A DNA stretch of 64,000 nt from Acanthamoeba sp. SK_2022b (lineage: Eukaryota; Discosea; Longamoebia; Acanthamoebidae). Each line of letters begins with the position of its first letter. The stretch's first letter is position 1. A program made the position numbers and the translations under genes. Positions 44,062-56,284 of the stretch are shown piece after piece. The notes under the pieces are model-generated. The model ran no database searches and was not told the DNA's origin. It saw only the letters and a program-made list of their open reading frames with translations. The DNA lies in contig JANDJZ010000007.1 in the NCBI GenBank assembly GCA_027943245.1, positions 1-64,000 of the forward strand. The letters run 5' to 3'.

Positions 44062-46638
44062 ATGAGGAAGCCCTTTCCCTACCCCCTGGCTGGGGTCCTC
44101 TTCGTTGTAGCCATCTACTCCACTGTCTCCGTGGTACTGCCTTCCCAAGCCCTCCTGCTCCCACTCCCTAACCTGCTGGCTACGTTGCAGGCTCAGCTGC
44201 CCGAGTCGGTGCCTCTCACCCGCTGGGCCCAGCCCCTGCCCAAGCCTCATGTCTTTGAGCCCTACTGCACTTGTGATGGCATCGACAGGTACAACATCAC
44301 CATGGGGGTGATCAAGCACCAGTTCCATCCGAGCTTGCCCTGGGTCGATGTACGCGCCCCACATTTTCCTTGAGCCCGACCTGATGGGACCTGTCCTTGA
44401 CCTACCGACGGCACAGTTGTATGGTTACGGAGGAACCTATCCCGGCGGTACGTTCGAGGCTGTGGTGGGCCGTCCTGCTTATGTCACCTGGGTCAACGAT
44501 CTTCCCGAAGAACACATCCTGCCCACGGAGCCTCTGACGATGGAAGGGAGTACGTCATCAGTTTCCCCTCCTCCCCGTCATCTATAAGGTCACTAATTGA
44601 GTGTTGGCGACGTCTGTCAAACAGTGGATATGGAGAACCCACCTAACTCATCCGGCGTAGTGCACCTCCACGGTGCCTTTGTGGGCCCCGAGAACGATGG
44701 TTACTCTATGGACTGGATCACCCGCGGCCAGAAGATCCTGTACCGCTACTCCAACGATCAGCTGCCTCTCACGATGTGGTACCACGACCACGTGATGACC
44801 AGGACACGCGTCAATGTCTATGCTGGTTTGGCCGGTAGGCATCGCTCCACCACCCATTCCCCGTAGTGTCATTTAGTCACTACGTGCGATCTCAGGATTC
44901 TATTTGCTGCGCGATGAGAACGAATGCAACCTGGGCCTGCCCAAGGGCGAGTACGAGATGCCCCTCGTCATCCAGGACCGCATCATTCAGGCCAACGGCA
45001 CGGTTCGACCTTCTTCGCCACATACCCCAGCCAATCAAGCTGGTCTGCTGATTTTGGGTGTTTCTGCTCCACTTCCCGTCTATGGGTACAGCTCTACTAC
45101 CCGTTCGAGTGGGGAGCGTTCGACGGCGATGTGCCAGTGGTAAACGGCAAGGCGTATCCCTACTTTGAGGTCAAGGCCCGCGCATACCGGTTCCGCTTCC
45201 TCAACGGTTGCAATTCGCGCTTCTTGCGTATGAGCCTTCCCGACGGCCCCACCTTCTGGCAGGTCTGACTTTCTCCTCTCCACTCACAACGGCTCGGCCC
45301 CTCCCTACGATCTCCCGATTGACCGATCTTACCGAAACAAACAGATCGGAAGCGACGGCGGCTTCATGAACGAGGCGGTGCGCGTGAAGGAGCTCACCAT
45401 GGGGCCTGCCGAAAGGGCCGATGTGATCATTGATTTCTACGGATACGAGGGGGAGAACATCACCATCCATAACTCAGCCCCCGTGCCTTTCACTGGCGCT
45501 CCGGGTACCACGCCGCTCTCCCCTCCGCCTGGGTATCTCTTCTCTCAACGTCGAGGTCGTGTCTGTGTTCGTATAGGCGGCAACGTGACGGAGGGGTTCA
45601 AGGAGATCTTGCAGTTCCGAGTGCTCAAGGACAAGGGTACGGACAATCATCGGTGCTGACCTATCGCCTCCCACGTAGAGTAAGGCTCACCGCCCAACGC
45701 AGGTTCGAAGAGGCCGTATTGCCTGCCCTCGCTGTCCCACGTGGCACACGTGCCGCCGCTCCCCAAGTACGACGAGCTCCTCACCGAGGGGCTCGTGGAC
45801 AAGGTGAGGGACCTGCCTCTCGAGCTTGTGCGCACGCCCAACAGCACAAGTAAGTATTCCCTCTTCCCTCTCCCAGTTCATTCTGTTGAACCATCTCGCT
45901 CATGCATGCGCTCGCCGCAGCGGCCGCGGTCATGTTCCTCCTGAACGGATTGCAATTCCATGATGAGCCGACTGAGACGCCGATCGAGGGCTCCACGGAG
46001 GTGTGGAACATCATCAACCTCACCCCTCTCACCCACCCCATCCATCTCCACCTCGTCCAGTTCCGCGTGCTCCAGCGCCGCGCCTTCAACATCACCTCCT
46101 TCGTCAAGGGCCAGGAGCCCCAGTACACTGGAGAGCCTCGGTACGTCCAGACCCTCTTCGCTCAAACGCCAATCGCTTACTGACTCGGTTGCCGGTGCTC
46201 CTCCCTAGCCTACCGGACTTGAACGAGCAAGGCTGGAAGGATACCATTAGGTCCAACCCTGGCGACGTTACCACAATCCTTGCCTCCTTCCAGGTTCCTC
46301 GCTCCCCCTCTCGGCGTGCTTTGAACGGCCAGCGTTGGCTCACACGATGACTCTGCTTGGAGCAGAAGTTCACGGGCTGGTACGTGTGGCATTGCCACAT
46401 GCTTGAGCATGAGGACCACGACATGATGAGGCCCTTGGTGGTAATGCCGAGGGATGGCTCTGATCCCCCTCCCCCTCCGGGCGGACACCACGGCCACTAC
46501 ACCGACGGGCACTCGCACGAGGACGCTGGCTGCAGTTGCGGTGGAGAAGATCCCGGACACGAGGACGAGGGCGGTGAGGACGGTGGAGGAGACCACGGAC
46601 ACGATGGCGGCGGCGATGAGGGCCATTCAAGCCACTGA
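44062..46638 (+). CDS. Multicopper oxidase (CotA/bilirubin-oxidase type), secreted
   Basis: About ten exons. The ATG at 44062 gives MRKPFPYPLAGVLFVVAIYS, a signal peptide or anchor. Copper ligands appear in order: VVHLHGAFVG, TMWYHDHVM, THPIHLHLVQF, and WYVWHCHMLEHEDHDMMRPL, i.e. the full HCHxxxHxxxxM set with a Met axial ligand. EPYCTCDGIDRYNITMGVIK, PENDGYSMDWITRG and GSDGGFMNEAVRVKELTMGP are typical of CotA and bilirubin-oxidase relatives rather than plant laccases. The enzyme would oxidise phenolics, bilirubin-like compounds or metal ions, reducing O2 to water outside the cell or in a vacuole. The last about 60 residues are rich in His, Gly, Asp and Glu (GGHHGHYTDGHSHEDAG), which may bind metals. 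Stop 46636-46638. Confidence 0.85.
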
Positions 46639-46796
46639 AGACGATCACGTCGTTCCCCGCCGCTAGTCATTCGCACTTTTTTGTACTTTTCACCTGTTCA
46701 TGTTACAAACCAACATTCGTCATACACTGCAATTGCACGCGAGTAGTGTGGTTCCTTTCTTCGTTTTTGTGGGCAGCCCAACGCGATGGCGCGTAC

Positions 46797-49295
46797 TCAT
46801 GGCAACTTCTCTTGTCGTGGCTCTTGCCCCTTTGAGAAGGAGAGAGGCCGGTTCAGGGAGGCACGCATGTCGATTTGCGCTGGCCAGCGCTTTGACCGAG
46901 CCTCCTCCAACAGGTAGCTCCGCTCGTCAAAGTGAAATGAGGCCGATAGGGACGTCACCTGCCTGTCTCTTCCACGCACTACCACGACTCCCAGCGCCAG
47001 CACCACCACCGTGACCAGTAGCGTCACCCAGCCTACACAATTGACAGCCATCATTAGCTTGAACAGGCACGAACTCCCAGAGCATGGGGCACGTGCCTCT
47101 GAGCTCGTCGAACGGGCGCGGCCACAGAATGTTGACGACCATCGACATGCCGTAGACCAGGGCGCCGATGCCGACCGCCAACCGACACTGGCCATTCATT
47201 CAGGTGGAGAGTGAGCAATGAGTCTGCGCCAGGAACGGCGAGTATCTACCTTGCCCAGGCCAAAGTAGTCGCTGCGGTGCGTGGTCTGTTCGGTGAGGAG
47301 CGTATGTTTGTCGAGCCTGCCTGTCCACGACGCCCAGAGGTGCGCGGCCACAACTGCCTGAAAGGATATATACACTGATGGACCACATCAGTGTTGACAC
47401 TCGTCAGCTCAAATCCCACATGTCGTGGCGTAATGGCTGAGTTGGCTCACCTCCAGCGATGCAGTAGTCGACAACAATCTCATGTACATTAAGCTTGCCC
47501 ATTCGGATGAGGGTGGTCAGCATCACGCCCATTGGGATCACGGCAGCCACCAGAGTGGCATTCACCGGAACCTGCCCCACGCAAGCACATTCGTCATCAT
47601 CGCGAGGGACAGCAAAGGTCAAAATGCAACAATCCTACCTGAGTCGTCGGGGACACTCTCTTCAGCCACCACGAAAAGGGGAGAACGTCATCGCGAGCGT
47701 AGGCCCAAATCATCCGCGCAATGGCCGCTTGCTCCGCTCCCGCGCACGATATGTAGCAGATCTACAATTCACAGGTCAGAGAGCTCTCGCCCAATACACA
47801 GCAGGCTGCTTGTGTAGGAGGGCCAACTAACCAGCAGGAGAACCGACACTAGCCGTGTCAGCGACGAGCCCATGTGCGCCTGTGTCACTGTCGCGGTTAC
47901 CTCACGAGACAGATCGAGAGGAGAGTGGAGGTACCTGGAGGATGACGGAGATGGAGGTAGTGCTCACATCTGGACGAGCCGTGATGAGCGAAACTGGACG
48001 AAAGCACTCGGGCTGGTTAGAGGCAACACCTACCTGCTCAAGCATACCGAGTGCAGTAAGGCGTACATTGGAGAAGCAGGACGGCCACGCCGGCGCTGAG
48101 TAAGCTGAGCACCATGGTTCGCGGAACGGATCTGCGGCTGTCCTGCACTTCCTCGCTCAGTGCCGCCGCGCTCTCGAAGCTGAAGGGAGCTCACGACAGC
48201 GACATGGGGAACGACGTCAGCCAACACCATGGACACGATTGGCCGAGCGTGACGTGGTCTGGAATGGCACCCGTAGAAGATGAAGGCTTGCGCCAAGATG
48301 GCTGACAAGAAGGGCAAGTTGCCGGTGTAGGTAGGCGATAAGTCAAATATGGACGAGTAGGGTTGGTGCGGCCCCGAGCTCACGAGCAGGAAGAGAGCTG
48401 CCTCATGTCAGGATGAAACGTAGAAGAAGCCGCGGTGGCCGCGAGGTCAGGCCAACGTTGGCCTCATGTGGAGGGGCAGTGTGTACCGATGCCAAGCGTC
48501 ATAACGAACTCTAGCGCCATGCCCACGTTGGTGAGTAGGGTGGTTATCCGCACGCCACCGACATTGATAGCCGTCTGCAGGACACACACGGCCAGCGCGA
48601 TGCCCACCTCGCCGAACGACTCTTCATCCACGCCGCTACGCACGCTCAGCATTAGTCCGGTAGCCCAAGGTCGAACGGTTACGGGGGAACCCTACGTCTC
48701 TCCGCCGGCAGAGCCAAATGGACGGACTCCGATCACCTCCAACAAGAACGGCGCCGCACCCAGGTCCACCGCAGCGATGGTTATCAGCAGCGCCCAGCAG
48801 TAGGCCCACCCTGCCAAACGAGATGAGTCGGAACGGTGCAAACACCGAACGAGGGGGAGGGCAGGAATGGCGCACCCACAAGCCAGCCGTATCGAGGGCC
48901 GATGAGCCGTCGGGCCCACTGGTAGAGCGCGCCGGCCATGGGGTAGATCACGGCCAGCTCAGCGAACACGAGTGCCACAAGAAGCTGGCCAGCAACGACC
49001 ACCGGCAGGCCCCAGATGAAGAGCCCTCCCCCTTGCAAACTTGCATGAGTGCTAAGATAGAGTTCTCGTGGCGTGTGTCGTGCGGCATACCCGTTGCAAG
49101 GCCCAGCGTGAAGAGCGTGTAGGCGCCAACGGTGGGCGACGTGTAGGAAAATGCCAGGCCGAATGAGGTGAGCGGACCCAGCGAACGCGACAGCTCTTGG
49201 GCGTATCCAAATGATTGCAGCATGCTCCGGTCGCCATTTGGATCTTGGTCCTGTTCGGTGAGCTTGCGCCCACCAGCTCCCTTCTCCTCTTCCAT
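46797..49295 (-). CDS. Amino acid permease, APC superfamily
   Basis: About nine exons. The ATG at 49293-49295 starts MEEEKGAGGRKLTEQDQDPN, a hydrophilic cytosolic start. SLGPLTSFGLAFSYTSPTVG is the conserved helix-1 motif of the amino acid/choline transporter group. Further helices: LPVVVAGQLLVALVFAELAV, YPMAGALYQWARRLIGPRYG (helix 3, typical), WAYCWALLITIAAVD, VGIALAVCVLQTAINVGGVR, SAILAQAFIFYG, ICYISCAGAEQAAIARMIWA and VPVNATLVAAVIPMGVMLTT. Helices at the end include WVTLLVTVVVLALGVVVV. About 12 membrane segments, as usual in the family. It probably takes up amino acids or GABA-like compounds; substrate not predictable. A retrotransposon lies 130-142 bases upstream of its ATG. Confidence 0.8.
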
Positions 49296-49424
49296 GTTCC
49301 AACCTTCTCAGCTTGCGGACCAATTTCCTTTTCAAAAAATGGTTATGGTTGGTCAATTTAACAGGTGTTCGATTGTTTCTGCGTTGATTTTCACTTAGAG
49401 TTCAAATTTAATGTGGGTCTTGGC

Positions 49425-49437
49425 CTGCTCAACTGGG
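49425..49437 (+). repeat. Left copy of 13-bp target-site duplication
   Basis: CTGCTCAACTGGG, identical to 56394-56406. It directly precedes the first base of the retrotransposon. Confidence 0.85.
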
Positions 49438-49877
49438 GTTTACATCTTCAGGGAGGCGAGAGGTGATGGAGTGGAAACAAGCAACAGATGATGTTTTGAA
49501 CGAGAGGGGTTTTTAATTTGGTGGATGACCAACCACTTATCAACGGGGTCGCACGCTCATAGAGCGTCCATGATACCGGACACTAGTGCACCCGTAAACT
49601 TAATCCCCCAACAAACCTGTTCCACATCACTTGAAACAAAACTCCCCACCCGTGAAACAATAAAAAACACACACACAAAAACACACAATACACCAAACAA
49701 ACATGTACCCCCACTAAAGACACAAAAAACACACACAAAAAACAAAACAAAACCGCCCCCGAGACAACCTAACCCCCCAGAAAGACAACAACCCACCTAA
49801 CCGAGCACAACCCAAAAACCAAAAAACGACCTCCCGACAAAAAACCAAGACAAACACACACAGGAAACAAAAAGAGA
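49438..49877 (+). other. LINE 5' UTR
   Basis: 440 bases from the TSD to the ORF1 ATG. The second half is extremely A/C-rich with many ACACAC and AAAAC runs and almost no T or G. In LINEs this region carries an internal promoter. Confidence 0.6.
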
Positions 49878-51332
49878 ATGAAAAGAAAAGAGAAGAAAAG
49901 ACCAACCTATCCTAAAATAAAAAGAGACCTACCAAAAAAGGGAAAAATAAAAGTAAAAAACCCTTTAACCAAACACTTGCCAACCAAAAACGACCCTGAA
50001 AAAACGCGAGCCCCCTCCCCTCCAGCAGAACAGATGGAGAAGGACAAGATGCAATTAAGTGGAGAAAGAAGCGAGGAGGACGAACCTGACACCGACCCTG
50101 ACGAAGACGGTATCAGCGACACGGAGAGAAGTGAGAGAGAGAACAAGAGGAGAAAAAGAGCGGACCTCTCTGACTGGGCAAGGTCCAGAGGAGTAGAGTT
50201 AGAAAATAAAACCAAGGACCCCACGAGAAGCTTCAGACCTACAGAGGGAGCGTCAGAGGAGGAGGCGGAGATACAACAACTCCAGTTCATCCAGGCAGAG
50301 AAATCTCGGCGTCGGGCCGAACTAAGAAAGACTAGAGGACCGCCCCCCCCACGACCCACCTCCTCCAACACCTCCCGCCCATCAACCCGGCAACTGAACA
50401 ACACCAACCGCCGCTCCGATGCCCTACTCGCGAACGTGGAAAAGAAGAGACAACTGAAAGTGGCCCACACTGACGGAATCATCACAGCCACACAGGTCGG
50501 AGGACTCAACACCACCCTACGATGGATGGTCAACAACACCCTCGACCAAAGGGTACCGGTAGTCGCCCTCTGCAAGACTCAGGTGGAAAACATGGGCGAC
50601 TACCAACAGTTCATCGGGAAACTCATCGACAACTTTGACGAGGAAGCCGGAAGCATAATTGAACCGCAGAAACAATGCGCCACCCTGGTGTTCAGCAGAC
50701 AGATCAATGCTGACAAGGTCCGGGAAGCCCTCAAAAAGGCTAACCTCGGGACGGTGGTGGAACAAGTCAGATCGATATCCCGCCGGACCCTGGCTGGACG
50801 CAAACGCCCCCTGGCCATCATCATGGACAGCGAAGGACTCGACCTGACCCAAGTCGTCCAGGACTGCGCAACACTACTCGTCCCCTACAAGAGCATCGAC
50901 ACAACAATAATGGGCGGCTACATCGTGGAGTTCTGGACAATGAACCATCTCGACACCTACCTCAAGAAGAGGTACGTCTACGACAAGAACCGCAAGCCCC
51001 ACCGCAAGGTCATTTCGATCTATGGTCGGGCGGAGCAGAACCGATGGATTGGTGGCCTCACCGAGCTCCCTCCGACGATCATCAGCGAACTCCTCCTCAA
51101 GGCCCACCACGTCCATGGAGACATCCGCCTCATCCGCGACCCAAGAAACAAGAGGTTCAAGGGATGTGCTCACATCCTGTGTGCCTCCCTGGAAGACATG
51201 ATGCGCCTGGATGAAAAGAAGAACGAGATCACCTTCAACGGAATCACGCTCTGCAAGGTGGACACGGTCAACAAGAAACATACAGAGGCACCGCCGGAGG
51301 AACAACCCACTCCCCAGGAAACAACCGTATAA
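49878..51332 (+). CDS. LINE ORF1, RNA-binding protein with RRM-like domain
   Basis: Uninterrupted frame of 484 codons. Residues 1-60 are very basic (MKRKEKKRPTYPKIKRDLPK), then an acidic stretch (SEEDEPDTDPDEDGISDTE), a helical charged region to about 160, and a folded C-terminal half. The segment containing VISIYGRAEQ, GDIRLIRDPRNKRFKGCAHI and NGITLCKVDTV fits an RNA-recognition motif (RNP2/RNP1-like strands). No CCHC zinc knuckles were seen. ORF1 proteins coat the element RNA to form the transposition particle. It ends TAA, and three bases later ORF2 starts in the same frame. Confidence 0.8.
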   Translation: MKRKEKKRPTYPKIKRDLPKKGKIKVKNPLTKHLPTKNDPEKTRAPSPPAEQMEKDKMQLSGERSEEDEPDTDPDEDGISDTERSERENKRRKRADLSDWARSRGVELENKTKDPTRSFRPTEGASEEEAEIQQLQFIQAEKSRRRAELRKTRGPPPPRPTSSNTSRPSTRQLNNTNRRSDALLANVEKKRQLKVAHTDGIITATQVGGLNTTLRWMVNNTLDQRVPVVALCKTQVENMGDYQQFIGKLIDNFDEEAGSIIEPQKQCATLVFSRQINADKVREALKKANLGTVVEQVRSISRRTLAGRKRPLAIIMDSEGLDLTQVVQDCATLLVPYKSIDTTIMGGYIVEFWTMNHLDTYLKKRYVYDKNRKPHRKVISIYGRAEQNRWIGGLTELPPTIISELLLKAHHVHGDIRLIRDPRNKRFKGCAHILCASLEDMMRLDEKKNEITFNGITLCKVDTVNKKHTEAPPEEQPTPQETTV

Positions 51333-51335
51333 TAC

Positions 51336-54300
51336 ATGATTGAGACACCATCAATAAATAACATAGTTCCTCCACAAACCCAAACTACAACACTGCAACA
51401 AAATCGTCCACTCAAAATTATCTCTATTAACATAAATGGTGGATGGGAAGACAAAGCAGACGTACTAAGAGAATGGTCAAACAAACACCACCCAGATGTC
51501 ATTTTAATACAAGAACTCAAATGCGACAAAGATAAAGGAAGGTATGCCACGATCAAAGGATACAAAGGGTTCCAAAACTGCCTGTCACGAAGATACATGC
51601 GTAGACTTCAACTCATCGAACAGAACAACAACGAAGTACAGGAAGAAGACATACCAATGAACTGTGACAAACCACTGATCCGCCCACTCCACAACCGACG
51701 GAGAGCAGCCAAATGGGGAACCGCCATACTCCTACAACAAGACATCGCAAGCACAGCCAAGGACATCACCCCATCAGACGAATGGGCCAAGGGCCAGATC
51801 AGCGCAATAACACTCACAACCAGGAACCACCCCCCTCACAATAGTAAGCGTGTACGCACCAGCCTCTGGATCTGAGACCAAACGGTCCTTTTATAAAAGA
51901 ATAACGGAATGGGCAAAAAACATCAAAGGGGAAATATTACTAGGGGGAGACTGGAACATGACCCTAAACAAAAAAGACCAAAAAACAGGTAACTACAAAA
52001 GACACAAAAACAAACCCCTACACACCTTCAGGAGAGAAGTAGGAGTCTGAGACGTATGGCAAGCCCTACACCGTGGTACAGCACCTGTATTCACATGGAA
52101 AAGAGGAGGGAATAACGAACAAGAAAAACGATTAGACAGCTTCTACACTAACAACACCAATAAACACCTAACATACCTAGTTCACAACACGAGCAACTTC
52201 ACCTCTGACCACCACATCATCGAAACAGTCAGAGAATGGAACCCAGCCACTCTGACTAAACAAAAAAAAGGAGTAATAAAAAGGAAAATACCCACAAACC
52301 TTACCGACGACGAAATAACCATGTACAATGCAGACATTCAGGACGAACTACACCAAGAAACAAGCATGTTAGAGGGTGAACTAAATGAAGAAGATATAAA
52401 CAGAAGCGCGCGTAGGATAATAAACTCTATGATAACAGCGACAGACCAAATAAACAGACGCCCCCAGACAGAGAAACACAAGACCGCCCCTCCAAAACAG
52501 TAACAAATAAAGAATGGGGACTAGAACGCAAAAAGAGGAAATGCATCCAAAAGGGCCTAGAAGCAGCCACAAATATAATTAATGCAGAAATCCACCCTAA
52601 CACTGACCACATAAAACTCATGCGTAGGGTACAAAAAGCATGCACTCATGTCACAGGCACAGCCGAGGAGATCACCACAAACAAAAGGACCTACGACACT
52701 TGGTCCAGAAAATGCAGGAACATCAAAACGACACTATCGCGATCCATGCGAAAGCTAAAGACAAAAGAAAGGAAAAGGAGAATAGATACGCTTATAGCTA
52801 ACCTCCAGGCAGAAGGAGCAGCCCGCTCAGGTCGTTTCTATGCAAAAATCAGGAAGGCCCTCTGGCATAAGAGGGAGCAGAGTGTCAAACTAGGGATCAA
52901 AAAGGGATTAAACGGAGAAACCATAACAATCACGGAGCCCGGAGAGATTAGAGCGTACGTACAGGAAGTGTGGACCAAACAGTTTGAAGCACGACCTCAG
53001 CTCCACACAGAGACCGTGGCTGGGTGGATAAGAGACGGCAAATGCATCCAAGGAGAAACCGACAGCCTCCTCAAGGAGATCACGCCCGTCAAACTCCTGG
53101 ACACAATAAAAAGCATCAGCAACAATAAAGCACCAGGCCCCACCAAAGAGACCATCGAAATGATCAAATGGATAAGGCCAGAGAACCTTACCCCCATCCT
53201 GGCGCTAATGAATGCCAGCATCCAGACAGGGATCATGCCAACCTGCTGGAAATCGTCAGACATCTTCGGGATCTACAAGGGAGGCGAACCAACGAACCCA
53301 CTCAACTATAGACCAATAGCCCTCCTCTCAGTAATTTATAAATTATTTACAAAGATCGTAAACAACAGAATGACTGACATAGTGGAAAGAGAAAACATCA
53401 TAAGCATAGCACAAGGAGGATTCCACTGAGACATGTCCACAGCAACGCAAATACATGCACTACGAGGAATAATGGAAGAAGCCAAGTACCGAAATAAAGA
53501 GATACACGTCACATATGTAGACCTCGCGGGAGCATATGACAGTGTCCCTCTCCCAAGGTTGTACAAGACCCTGACCACATATGACTTCCCACAACACCTA
53601 GTCGCCCTAATCCAAAACATGTACACAAACAACGAGGTAAGCATATACACAGACTACGGGAAGACAGAGCCCATACCAGTTACACAAGGAGTAAGACAAG
53701 GTGACCCGCTCTCTCCACTGCTATTTAACCTCTTTATTAACCCTATTATAGAACAACTTCACCACCACCACAAAGGGTACCGACTGGAAGGAGGAAGTAC
53801 AATGGGAGCAATCGCGTTTGCAGACAATATCGCACTTGTAAGTGAATCGGCGGAAGGGATGTCCAAACTGTGGGATACACTAAACAAATTCTGTAAAGAT
53901 AACAGTCTCCGCATAAAGGCAGCAAAATCAGCGTACACCACAACAAACCTCAACAGTACCTTCACACCTACCACAATGGAAGGAGACAAGGTCGCAACAC
54001 TGAGCCCAGATGAAACATACAGATACCTGGGGATACACATGTCACTAGACCTGCAATGGAACGCCCACATAAGAATGACAGATAAAAAATTCAACAAGAT
54101 CGCCAATGGCCTACACAGCCGCAAGATGACCGCATCACAAAAAAATTAGACATTATTAACAAAAAGATAATAAAAAACGCACTCCAAATACGCAGGGACT
54201 GCCAATCCAACTGGCTATGGACAAACACTAGAGATGGAGGAATGGGACTGACCTGCCTGGCCAACACGCAAGACACAGTGTTTATCGGATGCACAATCAA

Positions 54301-56242
54301 TCAGATCCTTAAAGGACCAGACTCACTGGGACGAAGGGTATTAATAAACAACATGGACTGCGCCCGACACGAGGGGGAAAGGGAGATCCTCACCATCAAA
54401 GGTACCGAAGAGGGGCAGTCTCCTGAGAGAATACCAACAATCAGAAGGCTCCTCAGACTGGCCAGAGAATACAACCTGGACCTAGTATCAGAAACCAAAG
54501 AGAACACCGCGCTAGAAAGAAATAAAACAAAACTAAAACAGGAAACAAACTCAGACACCAAAATGAGAACACGTAATGCATACATAAATAACCAAGGAGT
54601 ACTCAACGACCCTAGATTAGCCAAAATACACAAAACTCTCCCTCCTATTCCACCACTAATAAGGGGGTGGAGAGCAAACCAGAACAAACACCACAACCTC
54701 CCAAGCCCGTCCCATTCCCCAAAGACAGCCTCAAACCCACACTGCTACCCCAGAAGTGAACTCCTGCACAACATACGCACACAAAGAAGAGGTAAAAGCG
54801 TGAGGAAATGGAGTGAGGGAATCCCCGTCCACAAGGGCCCCGATGGAGAAACCTTAGTATGGACCAATGGATCAAAAATAAAAAACAGAGCAGGGTTTGG
54901 AGTATACTTTGCCAGAGACAGCCACCTGAACCTAGCAGCCCACACAATTGGAGACCAAACATCTGACAACTCAGAACTCCAAGCGGTGGCGTACACACTA
55001 GAGATTACCCAGGACACCCAAGACCTACACATCATCACTGATAACGAATCGGTCAGCACCCTACTCAACAAACTCATAATGCACCCCCACAGCAGACGAA
55101 CACACACCAAACACTCAGTAGAAAGGTGTATAAAACAAGAAATAAACACACGCACAATGAAAGGCCTCACCACACGTTGCACACACATATACAGCCACAT
55201 CCAAAAGAAACTAGTGGAAAGGAGAGACGACAGGAAATGGAACAAAAAGTACGAAGACCAAAAACGGGGATGGGGCACCCTCTTTAACATGATCATGAAA
55301 GGAAACAAAGCAGCGGACACCCTCGCCAACATCGGTACAACGAGACCCAATCACCCTCCCTATACCAGACTAACAGACCTATCCACAGACATAGGAATAT
55401 ACAGCAAGGGTGAGTGGATAGACTCGAGTGTAAGGGACCACATTAAGAAAATAAACAATAAAAAATATAAGAAAGGCCTCAAACTAAAAATATGTGGAAC
55501 ACTAGCCAACAAGGAGGAGATAGGATGGCAAGTGACCTGGGCATCAACACACAACCCAAACCACCTCGACAAACAGAACCTAAAAACTATCCACAAGCTA
55601 CGCCTACAACACAGCCAAATCAAAACGCACATGTGGAAAAGGGGCGGTACCCAAAATGACGACCAGACATTGCCCGACCACACGGAGTGCCCTCTATGCC
55701 AAAAGGCCAAAGAGGACCTAACCCACCTCCTGGGCGAATGCGAGCACACGTCAGCAATAAGAGAGAAAGCCTTACAAAGAATATACGACATCATTGACAA
55801 GACCCACGGGAAGGGAGTCAGCATACGCACATGGGCGGAAACGGAGAGCCGCCACAAGGCAGCCATCCTCCTAGGACTACTCCCCAAGGAGTGGGCCTCC
55901 ACTACCTCACAAACGGAGAACAGAAATAAGAAGAGGAAAAGAGGGGAGTGCGCCGACCAGGCGCACCGTACGACAAGGGGGGGGTCGTCCACCAAAGGGC
56001 GGACGAAGAAGAGAAAACGAGAAGACGCACACGCCGTACCCACACACCAGCCCAGGCATGACCCCCCCCTCCCACACCCCCCCAACAGGGGGTGGATAAG
56101 CAGGTACACGGGTGCGTACGCAAGAGGAGCAGCCGAAATCTACCGCAAGCGCATGGAACTTGCAGCATCAATCGAAAAGAACACCTACACCACAACTGAG
56201 GAAATGGAGGCAGAAGCCAACGTAGAAAAGAACAACGCATAG
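51336..56242 (+). pseudogene. LINE ORF2: APE endonuclease, reverse transcriptase, RNase H (broken)
   Basis: Starts at ATG 51336. The APE domain has ISININGGWEDK, ILIQELKCDK, VSVYAPASG, LLGGDWNMT and FTSDHHII. The RT domain has KAPGPTKETIEMIKW, LNYRPIALLSVIYKLFTKIV, VTYVDLAGAYDSVPLPRLYK, VRQGDPLSPLLFNLFINPII and AFADNIAL. RNase H has LVWTNGSKIKNRAGFGVYFA, DNSELQAVAYTLE and IITDNESV. The end has CPLCQKAKEDLTHLLGEC (C-x2-C-x8-H-x4-C). Lesions: frameshift at the C6 run 51830-51835, TGA 52048-52050, a frameshift near 52450-52490, TGA 53427-53429, and a frameshift at the A7 run 54139-54145. The usual RT FADD is FADN (Asn codon 53826), and the RNase H DGS is NGS (Asn codon 54866). The coding frames otherwise remain clear. 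Confidence 0.88.
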
Positions 56243-56284
56243 CATGGCGAAGTAATGAGTGGGTGTTACCGTGAAAGTGCTAAA

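Noticed and set aside
51336..54149. Stop codons in LINE ORF2 as evidence of an alternative genetic code (TGA = Trp)
   Set aside because: Host genes in the window use TGA as terminator (for example ROCO, ZW10, PLAC8), and the element also has frameshifts, so decay explains the stops.
54745..56109. Minus-strand frames rich in Leu, Ser and Cys within the LINE
   Set aside because: Mirror of the A/C-rich RNase H region; the hydrophobic look comes from base composition, not from a membrane protein.
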